Origin: an uncultured Paracoccaceae bacterium
GTDB taxonomy: Bacteria > Pseudomonadota > Alphaproteobacteria > Rhodobacterales > Rhodobacteraceae
Direction of reading: 5' to 3'
Length of the DNA stretch: 8,596 nt
Assembly: GCA_913054485.1 (NCBI GenBank)
Contig: CAJXHQ010000101.1
Span: 1 to 8,596, forward strand
Within the stretch, counting starts at the first letter, position 1, and each line of letters opens with the position of its first letter. Positions 1 through 6,758 of the stretch are shown here, one piece after another. The position numbers and the translations under genes were made by a program. Below the pieces are notes generated by a model. That model worked only from the letters and a program-made list of their open reading frames with translations. It made no database searches and had not been told where the DNA came from.

Positions 1-125
1 GCCCTTCCGTGACCGTCGAAGAAGGTCTGGAGAAGACGGTGCAGTGGTATCTCGACAACGAGAGCTGGTGGCGGGCCCTGCAGGATCGCGATGGGGTGGG
101 GGAGCGTCTGGGGGTGAAGGCATGA
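1..125 (+). CDS. rfbB: dTDP-glucose 4,6-dehydratase, C-terminal fragment (5' end outside window)
   Basis: Only the last 40 codons are visible, reading from base 3 to the TGA at 123-125. They contain the typical RfbB/RmlB tail: [18 protein letters not shown] followed by a GVGERLG-like end. The enzyme is a cytoplasmic, NAD-dependent extended SDR that converts dTDP-glucose to dTDP-4-keto-6-deoxyglucose, the second step of dTDP-L-rhamnose synthesis. The catalytic and cofactor-binding parts are upstream of the window and cannot be checked. The stop overlaps the ATG of rfbD (ATGA), which fits one operon with translational coupling. The identity rests on this short tail plus the directly following rfbD and rfbA. 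Confidence 0.87.
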   Translation, partial: PSVTVEEGLEKTVQWYLDNESWWRALQDRDGVGERLGVKA

Positions 126-973
126 CACTCCTTGTCTTTGGAAAAACGGGGCAGGTGGCGCAAGAGTTGGCAGCGTTTGACGCGGTGACTTGCCTGTCGC
201 GGGCAGAGGCGGATCTGTCTGACCCTGCCGCCTGTGCCGCCACCATTCGGAGCGCACAGCCCGTGGCGGTGATCAACGCCGCCGCCTATACTGCGGTGGA
301 CAAGGCAGAAGAGGACGAGGCCAGCGCCACCGTAATCAATGGGGAGGCCCCCGGTGCCATGGCGCGGACCTGCGCTGATCTGGGTATTCCTTTTGTCTCT
401 ATCTCAACGGATTATGTGTTTGATGGGAGCGGAACCCAGCCCTGGAAACCCGGAGATGCTACCGGTCCACTGGGGGCCTATGGGCGCTCTAAGCTGGCGG
501 GGGAACAGAAGATCGTGGCGGCGGGTGGTGCTTTTGCCATTCTGCGCACCTCTTGGGTGGTGTCGGCCCATGGCAACAACTTTGTCAAAACCATGCTGCG
601 GCTGGGGGGAGATCGCGATGCGCTGAGCATTGTGGCGGATCAGATTGGCGGCCCAACCCCGGCGCGGGATATTGCGACGGCCTGTGTGCAGATGGCGCAG
701 CAGTTGATCAAGGATCCGGGTAAATCGGGCACCTATCATTTTGCAGGCGCGCCGATGTGCAGCTGGGCCGATTTTGCCCGCGAGATTTTTGCCCAAGCGG
801 ATATAGAATGCATGGTGACGGATATTGCCAGCGCCGACTATCCCACCCCGGCGCAGCGACCACTGAATTCTCGGATGGATTGCGCTTTGTTAGAAACTGT
901 TTTTGATATTTCCCAGCCGGATTGGCGGTTGGGGCTAAATGATATTTTGAAAGATTTAGGAGGCCGCAGATGA
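122..973 (+). CDS. rfbD: dTDP-4-dehydrorhamnose reductase
   Basis: A 283-residue cytoplasmic extended SDR that reduces dTDP-4-keto-L-rhamnose to dTDP-L-rhamnose with NAD(P)H, the last step of the pathway. Visible motifs are the N-terminal nucleotide-binding loop [11 protein letters not shown] (residues 6-16), [13 protein letters not shown] (51-63), the STDYVFDG block (95-102), and the catalytic Tyr120/Lys124 pair in YGRSK. The C-terminal [12 protein letters not shown] stretch is usual for the family, and the length is normal. The frame stays open upstream to a possible start at 44, but the ATG at 122 is preferred: it gives the canonical N-terminus ([11 protein letters not shown]) and overlaps the rfbB stop as ATGA. 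The same overlap occurs at its own stop with rfbA. No defect is seen. Confidence 0.96.
   Translation: MTLLVFGKTGQVAQELAAFDAVTCLSRAEADLSDPAACAATIRSAQPVAVINAAAYTAVDKAEEDEASATVINGEAPGAMARTCADLGIPFVSISTDYVFDGSGTQPWKPGDATGPLGAYGRSKLAGEQKIVAAGGAFAILRTSWVVSAHGNNFVKTMLRLGGDRDALSIVADQIGGPTPARDIATACVQMAQQLIKDPGKSGTYHFAGAPMCSWADFAREIFAQADIECMVTDIASADYPTPAQRPLNSRMDCALLETVFDISQPDWRLGLNDILKDLGGRR
958..963 (+). promoter_or_regulatory. Shine-Dalgarno of rfbA
   Basis: AGGAGG lies 6 nt before the ATG at 970, within the last codons of rfbD. It is a full-consensus ribosome binding site. It fixes the rfbA start and suggests that rfbA is translated strongly in addition to coupling through the ATGA overlap. Confidence 0.8.
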
Positions 974-1842
974 CGGCACGAAAAGGTATTATTCTGGCCG
1001 GGGGATCCGGCACCCGGCTGTATCCGATCACCATGGGGGTCAGCAAACAACTGCTGCCGATCTATGACAAACCGATGATCTTTTACCCGATCTCGGTGCT
1101 GATGCTGGCCGGGATCCGCGAGATCTGCATGATCACCACACCTCAGGATCAGGCGCAATTTCAGCGCACCCTGGGCGATGGCAGCCAGTGGGGCATCTCA
1201 CTTACCTATGTGGTGCAACCCAGTCCCGATGGGCTGGCCCAGGCCTATATCCTGGCCGAAGAATTTCTGGATGGTGCACCCTCAGCCCTGGTGCTGGGCG
1301 ACAATATCTTCTTTGGTCACGGGTTGTCCGAGGTGCTGGCCGCAGCGGATGCGCAGCCCAGTGGCGGCACTGTGTTTGGCTATCACGTGGCGGATCCCGA
1401 ACGATATGGCGTGGTGGATTTCGACGATGACGGCAAGGCGCGTCAGATTATTGAGAAGCCCGAGGTGCCGCCGTCGAACTATGCGGTGACCGGATTGTAT
1501 TTTCTGGATGGCACGGCGCCCACGCGGGCGCGTCAGGTGCAGCCAAGCCCGCGCGGCGAGCTGGAAATTACCGATCTGTTGCAGATGTATCTGGACGAGT
1601 GCGCGCTGCGGGTGGAAACTATGGGGCGGGGCTATGCTTGGCTGGACACCGGTACCCATGGCAGTCTGCTGGATGCGGGCAATTTTGTCCGTACGTTGGA
1701 AAAACGTCAGGGGCTGCAGACTGGTTGTTTGGAAGAGATCGCCTTTGAGCAGGGATGGATCAGTCGTGATGATCTGGCGGCGCGCGCCGAACTGTTTCGC
1801 AAGAATGGCTATGGCGCTTATCTGGCGGGGTTGCTCACCTAA
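970..1842 (+). CDS. rfbA: Glucose-1-phosphate thymidylyltransferase
   Basis: A 290-residue cytoplasmic nucleotidyltransferase that makes dTDP-glucose from dTTP and glucose-1-phosphate, the first step of dTDP-L-rhamnose synthesis. The N-terminus holds the nucleotide-binding signature [11 protein letters not shown] (11-21), followed by [13 protein letters not shown] (25-37). LGDNIF with metal-binding Asp111 is present (109-114). EKP, the [11 protein letters not shown] segment and the [11 protein letters not shown] segment (sugar-phosphate and allosteric parts) follow in normal order. Length and motifs match RmlA of the ~290-residue class. It begins inside the rfbD stop codon. No rfbC (3,5-epimerase) occurs in the window; it is presumably upstream of rfbB, or elsewhere in the genome. 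Confidence 0.97.
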   Translation: MTARKGIILAGGSGTRLYPITMGVSKQLLPIYDKPMIFYPISVLMLAGIREICMITTPQDQAQFQRTLGDGSQWGISLTYVVQPSPDGLAQAYILAEEFLDGAPSALVLGDNIFFGHGLSEVLAAADAQPSGGTVFGYHVADPERYGVVDFDDDGKARQIIEKPEVPPSNYAVTGLYFLDGTAPTRARQVQPSPRGELEITDLLQMYLDECALRVETMGRGYAWLDTGTHGSLLDAGNFVRTLEKRQGLQTGCLEEIAFEQGWISRDDLAARAELFRKNGYGAYLAGLLT

Positions 1843-1860
1843 CACTGCGGGGGCGGGGCC

Positions 1861-3108
1861 ATGAAATTTCTGTTTGTGCATCAGAATATGCCGGGGCAAT
1901 ACCGCGAGCTGATCCAGTGGCTGGCGGCCCGGGGGGATCATGAAATTGTGTTTCTGACCCAGCGCCAGAACGCACCGCAAATTCCAGGTGTGCAGACCCG
2001 GGTCTACACACCGCATCATCGCCCCGCGCCTGATGCCTATGGGTTGTCAAAAACCTGGGAAGAGGCCACAGGCGCGGGCTATGGTGCGGCACTGGCGGCG
2101 CAGAAACTGGAGCATGACGAGGGCTTCAAGCCAGATATCATCCTTGGCCATACCGGCTGGGGCGAATTGCTGTTCATGAAGCAGATCTGGCCGGATGTGC
2201 CGGTGCTGGGTTTCTTTGAATATTTCTATCTGTCAAAGGGCGGGCCGGTGGCGTTTGACCCCGAGGAAAAGGTCAGCCCGCATTCGCCGTTTCTGCTACA
2301 TGGGCGTAATGCGGTGCCCTTTGCCAATCTGCACTGTGTGGACCTGGGCCATGTGCCAACCCAATGGCAGAAACAGTGTTTTCCCGAGAGCTTTCACTCA
2401 AAATTCTATACCTGTCATGACGGCATTCGTACCGATCTGCTAAAATCTAACCCCGATGTGCAACTGGGACTGGGCAGGTTGCGCCAACCGCTGAGCCGTG
2501 GTGACGAGGTGTTCACCTATATGGCGCGCAATCTGGAACGCACCCGCGGTTTTCACGTCTTTATGCGCGCGCTGCCCAAGATCCTCGCCGAGCGGCCTAA
2601 GGCGCGGGTACTGATCATCGGTGGCAGCGAAACCTCATATGGCCGCAAAAGCGGGCATGAGGGCGGCTTGCGTGGTGAGATGGAGGCCGAGGTGGGGGCG
2701 GATCTGGACTGGGACCGGGTGCATTTCCTGGGCCGGGTGCCCTACGAGAAATTTTGCGAGATCATCCAGCTCAGCCGCTGCCATATCTATCTGACCATGC
2801 CCTTTGTGCTGAGCTGGTCGCTGCTCGAGGCGATGTCAATGCAGGCCACGGTGGTGGCCTCGGATGTGGCGCCGGTGCGCGAGGCGGTGACCCATGGCAA
2901 AACAGGATTGCTGGTGGATTTCTTTGACCCATTGGCGCTGGCAGATCAGGTGATTGATGTCCTGGCCAATCCGCAGGACTTTGCCCATCTGGGGCAGGCG
3001 GCGCGGCAGCATGTGGTGGAACACTATGATTTCCTAAACCACTGTCTGCCGGACCATATTGCGCGGATCAACAGTCTGGTGCCAGCGGACAAACAGATCA
3101 GCATGTGA
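1861..3108 (+). CDS. Family-4 glycosyltransferase (GT-B fold)
   Basis: A 415-residue cytoplasmic or membrane-associated glycosyltransferase. The N-terminal domain (about 1-170) begins with KFLFVHQNMPGQYREL, typical of the 'glycosyl transferase family 4 group' N-terminal domain. The C-terminal domain (about 205-390) is of Glycos_transf_1 type: TYMARNLERTRGFHVFMRALP (219-239), VLIIGGSETSYG (250-261) and FLGRVPYEKF (289-298). The donor-site helix reads PFVLSWSLLEAMS (314-326), so Glu323 is present but no Glu stands eight residues before it as in the usual EX7E motif. It follows rfbA by 18 bp with a G-rich leader and probably shares its transcript. A role as a rhamnosyl- or other hexosyltransferase in repeat-unit assembly is inferred from context; donor and acceptor cannot be read from the sequence. 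Confidence 0.9.
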   Translation: MKFLFVHQNMPGQYRELIQWLAARGDHEIVFLTQRQNAPQIPGVQTRVYTPHHRPAPDAYGLSKTWEEATGAGYGAALAAQKLEHDEGFKPDIILGHTGWGELLFMKQIWPDVPVLGFFEYFYLSKGGPVAFDPEEKVSPHSPFLLHGRNAVPFANLHCVDLGHVPTQWQKQCFPESFHSKFYTCHDGIRTDLLKSNPDVQLGLGRLRQPLSRGDEVFTYMARNLERTRGFHVFMRALPKILAERPKARVLIIGGSETSYGRKSGHEGGLRGEMEAEVGADLDWDRVHFLGRVPYEKFCEIIQLSRCHIYLTMPFVLSWSLLEAMSMQATVVASDVAPVREAVTHGKTGLLVDFFDPLALADQVIDVLANPQDFAHLGQAARQHVVEHYDFLNHCLPDHIARINSLVPADKQISM

Positions 3109-3117
3109 TGCAGGGGA

Positions 3118-4245
3118 TCAGTTGAAGATATTGCTGGTGGTGTTGAAGACACCAACAAAGTTGCCGACGATATTGGATACAGTCAGCACATCATTGATTG
3201 GCGATTCCGTGGCCATGACCAGATCATCGGGGTTGATCTGAAACTTGCGGGCCGAAAAAATTCCGTCTGCCGAGGTCAGGTCCAGAGAAAACACCACCCG
3301 GGTTTGGCGCGGTCCGCGCTGCCCGGCAGCCACTGCCGAAGGCGCATATTCGCGCAGCACCAGCAGGCCTTTGGGGTCGGCCTTGTTGTCCTGCAGCCCG
3401 CCCATGATCGACACTGCATCCATCGCCGAGACCTTGTCTTTGGTAAAGATATGCAGCGCCTCTTGGCCCGCAGCGCCAAAGGACAGGAAATAACGTTCGT
3501 CCTCTTCGACAAAGACCCGGTCGCCACCGCGCAGCAGGGTGTCGAAGTGGGGATCATCCAGCAGCCGGTCCACCGAGGTGCCATAGATGGAACCACCGCG
3601 CACCAGCCGAATCTGAGGGTTGTTGAGCGACAGGCTGATACCGCCGCCGGCTGAAATCAGCCCCATCACGGTATAATTGCGATCCGGCATCGGATAGGTG
3701 CCAGGGGTCAGCACGCCATTGACCAGATCCACCGAATTGTTGCGCCCTTCGCTCATATCAAGCTGCAGCTGCGCTGAGGGCACAATGGTTTCAAGCTCGC
3801 TTTGCAGGGTTTCCCGGGCCAGATCCGGGGTCAGCCCCAGCACATTCACATTACCCACATAGGGCATGAAGACAGTGCCATTGGCGGCGACTTTGACGGC
3901 CTGTAACTGGACCATTTTTTGATCTAGGCCAGTCAGCAGCGAATTGTCGTTACTGTCCCAAATCCGCAGGGTCAGGGTATCGCCGGGTTGGATGATCTGG
4001 GTGCGAGCCCCGTTGCTGGTGTGGATCCAGCGCAGGTTTTCCTGCTTGCCGGTGGGCGGCCACTGCGCCACCGTGGGCAGAAAGGCGCGATTGACAGCAT
4101 AAAGCGCAAACTCAGCATCGGCATCGGCAGCTGAGGTTATGATCTCTTCGCTGACCGGGGCACCGCCGGGCAGGCGACCGCGACTACAAGCGCTTGGCAG
4201 AAGAGCCAGGCTTGCTGCTGCAAGAAGGGGTAAGATGATGCGCAT
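3118..4245 (-). CDS. Polysaccharide export outer-membrane lipoprotein (OPX, Wza-like)
   Basis: A 375-residue OPX protein, close in length to E. coli Wza. Residues 1-19 form a lipoprotein signal peptide (MRIILPLLAAASLALLPSA) with the predicted lipidated Cys20. The lipobox PSAC has Pro at -3 where Leu is usual. The Poly_export domain starts near PGDTL (87-91) and runs to about 165; two SLBB-like domains follow at about 173-246 and 254-346, the second ending INPDDLVMAT. The last ~28 residues are hydrophobic/amphipathic and could form the outer-membrane helix. OPX proteins form a periplasm-spanning multimer that guides capsule or exopolysaccharide through the outer membrane. The frame stays open for 124 codons further upstream, but that part is antisense to the epimerase and has no signal peptide, so the ATG at 4245 is chosen. 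It is convergent with the GT4 gene (9 bp between stops). Confidence 0.9.
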   Translation of the reverse strand: MRIILPLLAAASLALLPSACSRGRLPGGAPVSEEIITSAADADAEFALYAVNRAFLPTVAQWPPTGKQENLRWIHTSNGARTQIIQPGDTLTLRIWDSNDNSLLTGLDQKMVQLQAVKVAANGTVFMPYVGNVNVLGLTPDLARETLQSELETIVPSAQLQLDMSEGRNNSVDLVNGVLTPGTYPMPDRNYTVMGLISAGGGISLSLNNPQIRLVRGGSIYGTSVDRLLDDPHFDTLLRGGDRVFVEEDERYFLSFGAAGQEALHIFTKDKVSAMDAVSIMGGLQDNKADPKGLLVLREYAPSAVAAGQRGPRQTRVVFSLDLTSADGIFSARKFQINPDDLVMATESPINDVLTVSNIVGNFVGVFNTTSNIFN

Positions 4246-4286
4246 GGAAGAGCCTGCCAGGAAACGTCTTGATTTTTGCTCCCCGC

Positions 4287-4314
4287 AAGATACTGGCATC
4301 AGACAGGTCGTCAA
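4287..4314 (-). promoter_or_regulatory. Candidate sigma70-type promoter of the OPX gene
   Basis: On the minus strand, TTGACG (4314-4309, five of six consensus bases) is followed after 16 bp by TATCTT (4292-4287, four of six). Transcription would start around 4280 and give a leader of about 35 nt before the ATG at 4245. This is a pattern match in the only intergenic space available, without experimental support. Confidence 0.4.
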
Positions 4315-4319
4315 CAGGT
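4303..4319. repeat. Direct repeat ACAGGT with 11-bp period
   Basis: ACAGGT occurs at 4303-4308 and 4314-4319, so the copies are 11 bp apart, about one helical turn. They bracket the predicted -35 box of the OPX promoter (4309-4314). The spacing suits a dimeric transcription factor binding one DNA face, but a 6-bp repeat can easily arise by chance. Confidence 0.35.
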
Positions 4320-4321
4320 AC

Positions 4322-4326
4322 AAGGA
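4322..4326 (+). promoter_or_regulatory. Shine-Dalgarno that sets the SDR start
   Basis: AAGGA stands 5 nt before the ATG at 4332. It supports this start over the upstream in-frame TTG at 4269, whose extra 21 residues do not resemble an SDR N-terminus. Confidence 0.65.
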
Positions 4327-4331
4327 TTTAC

Positions 4332-5189
4332 ATGCCGTTTCCCGACACATTGGTTTTGGGTGCAACAGGTCGCATCGGGCGGCTATTGCAATACAGCTGG
4401 AAGCAGCCCGCGGTTGCGGCGCGATTGCTGTGGCAGGGTCGTGCATTGATTGGACTGGCTCAAGCGGATTATAGGACTGTTCTTGACCCCTTGAAGAATC
4501 CCGAAAAATTGGCCCAGGCCGCAATGGGGCGGCAAATTCTTTGTCTAGCTGGGGGGATACCAGGGCGCGGGGGGGTGGATGACAACTGGCGTCTGGCTGC
4601 GGCGGCGTTGCGGGCAACTGAGCCAGGTGGTCGGGTCATCTTATGTTCCTCAGCTGCCGTATACGGCAATCAACCTGGGCAGCTGGATGAGACCACAGTG
4701 TTGTGCCCGGCCAATGATTATGGCCGATCTAAGCTTGAGATGGAGCAGCGCAGCGCGGCGCTGGCGGTTGATATCGGAGTGCAACTCTGCATGTTGCGGA
4801 TTGGCAATATCGCCGGGTTGGACGCGATCCTGGGCGGCTGGCAACCCGGGTTTCAACTGGATCAATTTTGGGATGGTGCGACACCGGCGCGCAGCTATAT
4901 CGGGGTCCGCACTTTGGCGCAGGTTCTGGGGACCTTACTGGCACTGCCGAAGTTGCCAGAGGTGATCAATCTGGCGCAGCCGGGATTGATTGAGATGGGC
5001 TCGCTGCTGGATGCCGCCGGGCTGGACTGGACCACCCGTGCAGCCCCTAGCAATGCGATCTCCAGCGTGGAACTGGACACTGGCCTGTTGCAGAATTTGG
5101 TGCAAATGCCCGAGGCGAACGCCGCAGACATGGTGCGGCAATGGCGCAAGTTAGAGCCACATATGACGGAGAAGCAGGAGCAGGTATGA
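4332..5189 (+). CDS. NAD(P)-dependent extended-SDR sugar-nucleotide epimerase/dehydratase
   Basis: A 285-residue protein of the NAD-dependent epimerase/dehydratase family. The Rossmann nucleotide-binding loop is LGATGRIG (9-16), with Leu replacing the first Thr of the TGxxGxxG form. CSSAAVYG (105-112) carries the catalytic Ser/Thr region, and YGRSK (130-134) provides Tyr130 and Lys134. It is somewhat short for a typical 300-340-residue epimerase. Substrate cannot be deduced; from context it modifies a nucleotide sugar or a lipid-linked sugar in polysaccharide synthesis. Its TGA overlaps the ATG of the sugar transferase (ATGA), implying coupled expression and suggesting it supplies or alters the sugar that the transferase uses. 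A run of seven G at 4569-4575 and one of six at 4551-4556 lie in the codons for residues about 74-82. Confidence 0.86.
   Translation: MPFPDTLVLGATGRIGRLLQYSWKQPAVAARLLWQGRALIGLAQADYRTVLDPLKNPEKLAQAAMGRQILCLAGGIPGRGGVDDNWRLAAAALRATEPGGRVILCSSAAVYGNQPGQLDETTVLCPANDYGRSKLEMEQRSAALAVDIGVQLCMLRIGNIAGLDAILGGWQPGFQLDQFWDGATPARSYIGVRTLAQVLGTLLALPKLPEVINLAQPGLIEMGSLLDAAGLDWTTRAAPSNAISSVELDTGLLQNLVQMPEANAADMVRQWRKLEPHMTEKQEQV
4569..4575 (+). repeat. Seven-G homopolymer tract in the SDR gene
   Basis: Seven consecutive G in the SDR coding strand, 12 bp after a six-G run (4551-4556). Gain or loss of one base would frameshift the gene after about residue 80 of 285. Tracts of this length are at the lower limit for slipped-strand phase variation. 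Confidence 0.5.
5176..5180 (+). promoter_or_regulatory. Shine-Dalgarno of the sugar transferase
   Basis: AGGAG lies 5 nt before the ATG at 5186, inside the end of the SDR gene. It fixes this start rather than the in-frame ATG at 5141, which would add 15 residues ahead of the typical N-terminal basic/membrane segment. Confidence 0.75.
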
Positions 5190-5800
5190 CCTGGCGCAAG
5201 AGAGTTTTTGATCTGTTCTTTGCCAGCCTTCTGGTGCTGGTGTTAGGACCAATCCTGCTGGCCCTGCTGGTCTGGCTGCTGCTGAAACAGGGCCGCCCAC
5301 TGTTCTATGTTGCCGAGCGCATGAAAGGCGTGGATCAGCCATTCAACCTGTGGAAGCTGCGCACCATGACGGTGGTCGACAGCGATGCCGGGGTCTCGGG
5401 CGGCGACAAGACGGTGCGGATCACGCCCATTGGTGCCTGGCTGCGCCGCCGCCGACTGGATGAGTTCCCCCAACTCTACAATATCCTCAAAGGCGATCTC
5501 AGTTTTGTTGGCCCGCGCCCACCGCTGCGCAAATATGTCTGTCGCCACCCAGAAATATATGCCCGGGTGCTGCAAAGCCGCCCCGGTGTCACCGGGCTGG
5601 CTTCGATCGCCTATCACCGCCACGAGGCGGCGCTGTTGGCGCGTTGCACCAGCGCTGAGGAAACAGATCAGGCCTATTCCCGCCATTGCGTGCCCCGCAA
5701 GGCGCGACTGGACCTGATTTATCAACGTCACCAAAGCATGTGTTATGACTTTGATCTGGTATTCCAGACCATCGGCAATATTTTCCGCCGCGGCGGCTAA
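5186..5800 (+). CDS. Membrane-anchored undecaprenyl-phosphate sugar phosphotransferase (ExoY/PglC-type, monotopic)
   Basis: A 204-residue bacterial sugar transferase of the minimal monotopic phosphoglycosyl transferase class. It moves a sugar-1-phosphate from a nucleotide sugar to undecaprenyl phosphate on the cytoplasmic face of the inner membrane, starting the repeat unit. A basic start (MTWRKR) is followed by a hydrophobic helix at about 9-33 with Pro22 near the middle, as in the re-entrant helix of PglC. Conserved blocks are FNLWKLRTM (53-61), LDEFPQLYNILKGD (91-104, with Asp92/Glu93 as the catalytic pair) and SFVGPRP (106-112), then SRPGVTGLASI (131-141). It lacks the multi-helix N-terminus of WbaP-type enzymes. 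It is coupled to the SDR by an ATGA overlap and converges on the GT2 gene with 4 bp between stops. The sugar transferred is unknown. Confidence 0.93.
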   Translation: MTWRKRVFDLFFASLLVLVLGPILLALLVWLLLKQGRPLFYVAERMKGVDQPFNLWKLRTMTVVDSDAGVSGGDKTVRITPIGAWLRRRRLDEFPQLYNILKGDLSFVGPRPPLRKYVCRHPEIYARVLQSRPGVTGLASIAYHRHEAALLARCTSAEETDQAYSRHCVPRKARLDLIYQRHQSMCYDFDLVFQTIGNIFRRGG

Positions 5801-5804
5801 AGCC

Positions 5805-6758
5805 TCAGAGCTTATTGAGCAACGCCGCCAGCCAGAGGCTGGCCTGATTGAGCGCGCCTTTGCGGTGCAGCCCGGTTTGGCGCAGCATGTTCAGGCGGCG
5901 GCGCAGCGGGCCCTGACGTTCGCGGATAAAGCGGGTCAGAATGTTTTGGGAGTCGGGAGTCAGGAGCCCTATATTTGGCTCTAATGCAGCGATATTTAGG
6001 TCATTCCAGTGCCGATAGGTTCCGTTCAACATGGCACCAAAGCGGCGCAATTTTGAACGCAGAGAGCTGTTGGCCCCGATCTGGTTGCCGCCATGCTGGC
6101 GATACAGAAGTCGCGGGGTTGGATCCAGCAGCACGGTGCCGCCGGCGCCTGAGATCAGTTGATAGAGCCACCAGTCATGTACCGCGGCATCTTTTATACG
6201 GGGCAGGGCTCGCTGGATCAGCACCAGCGCGGCGCGGTTCAGCACCATGGTATTGCCGCCTGCAAAATTCTGCACCAAAGCGTGGCGAAAGTCATGGGGG
6301 GGAGGCACTGGGCGCGACAGGCGGCGGTGGTCGCACTCACTGTCCCATTCCCAACTGCGGCTGCCCAGCAGCGCAGGTCCGGCAGCGTGTGGGGCCAGCA
6401 TCTGGGTGGCGGCCTCGAGCTTGTCCGGTAGCCAGACGTCATCTTGGTCCGACAAGGCCACATAGTCGCTGGAGGTATCGGCCTGGGCCAGAAGGTGGAG
6501 AAAATTCGCGGTCCCGCCGCGTTGCGGCCCCTGAAACTGCTGACAGGCAATCCCTGCGGTGCGGGCGCGCTGTGCAAAGAGATCGAAGCAGTCTGTGCTG
6601 CCATCGCAGCTGCCATCATCCGAAGCCAGCACCAGATGCGGCTTCAGGTCTTGTTGCAGATAGCTGTCGAGTTGGGTCTGCAGCGCGGTGCCGCCATTGA
6701 AGATGGCCAGCAGTACAGTGACCTTCGGGGGGTGTTTGATCCGCTCCGGCTCTCTCAT
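5805..6758 (-). CDS. Family-2 glycosyltransferase (GT-A fold), rhamnosyltransferase-like
   Basis: A 317-residue GT2 enzyme. The nucleotide-binding fold starts at KVTVLLAIFNGG (12-23); SDDGS (46-50) binds the nucleotide and DQDD (104-107) is the DXD-type metal site. The acceptor side has NFAGGNTMVLNR (164-175), and HDWW (194-197) supplies the likely catalytic Asp195; YRQHGGNQIGA (219-229) completes the family signature. This signature set recalls enzymes annotated as rhamnosyltransferases, which suits the nearby dTDP-rhamnose genes, but the donor is not proven. The start ATG overlaps the stop of the RgpF/WbsX gene (ATGA) and has no clear Shine-Dalgarno, so translation probably depends on coupling. 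Coding-strand C runs of seven (6302-6296) and six (6732-6727) are present. Confidence 0.9.
   Translation of the reverse strand: MREPERIKHPPKVTVLLAIFNGGTALQTQLDSYLQQDLKPHLVLASDDGSCDGSTDCFDLFAQRARTAGIACQQFQGPQRGGTANFLHLLAQADTSSDYVALSDQDDVWLPDKLEAATQMLAPHAAGPALLGSRSWEWDSECDHRRLSRPVPPPHDFRHALVQNFAGGNTMVLNRAALVLIQRALPRIKDAAVHDWWLYQLISGAGGTVLLDPTPRLLYRQHGGNQIGANSSLRSKLRRFGAMLNGTYRHWNDLNIAALEPNIGLLTPDSQNILTRFIRERQGPLRRRLNMLRQTGLHRKGALNQASLWLAALLNKL
6296..6302 (-). repeat. Seven-C homopolymer tract in the GT2 gene
   Basis: Seven consecutive G on the plus strand, read as C on the coding strand in the codons for PPPH (about residues 152-155). A one-base slip would truncate the enzyme near its middle. 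Confidence 0.45.

Larger units (their letters stand above)
4246..4331. promoter_or_regulatory. Divergent intergenic region between the OPX gene and the SDR gene
   Basis: This 86-bp stretch is the longest non-coding stretch in the window and separates two divergent start codons. It must hold the OPX promoter and possibly that of the SDR/sugar-transferase pair. A sigma70-like promoter is visible towards the OPX gene; I see no convincing -35/-10 pair towards the SDR gene. A direct repeat of ACAGGT lies at the -35 box. The transcripts may share a regulator. Confidence 0.6.

Noticed and set aside
1282..2019. 245-codon open frame on the minus strand
   Set aside because: It lies antisense to rfbA and the GT4 start, both certain genes, and its translation has no recognisable domain. 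High-GC coding DNA often leaves such open shadows.
3138..3154. TGGTGT-TGAAG-ACACCA hairpin just after the GT4 stop
   Set aside because: The stem is only 6 bp with no T-run, and it lies in codons of the OPX C-terminus.
4269..4331. TTG start at 4269 for the SDR
   Set aside because: The AAGGA site and the GATGRIG N-terminus place the start at the ATG at 4332.
4246..4617. 124-codon in-frame upstream extension of the OPX gene
   Set aside because: It is antisense to the SDR gene, has no family resemblance, and would bury the lipoprotein signal peptide that begins at 4245.
5785..5796. CCGCCGCGGCGG palindrome at the end of the sugar transferase, considered as a terminator
   Set aside because: It has no loop for a stable long stem, and the T-run precedes it on the plus strand and becomes A on the minus strand, so neither direction fits a rho-independent terminator.
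5975..6700. 241-codon open frame on the plus strand
   Set aside because: It is antisense to the GT2, whose DDGS, DQDD and HDWW motifs show which strand is coding.
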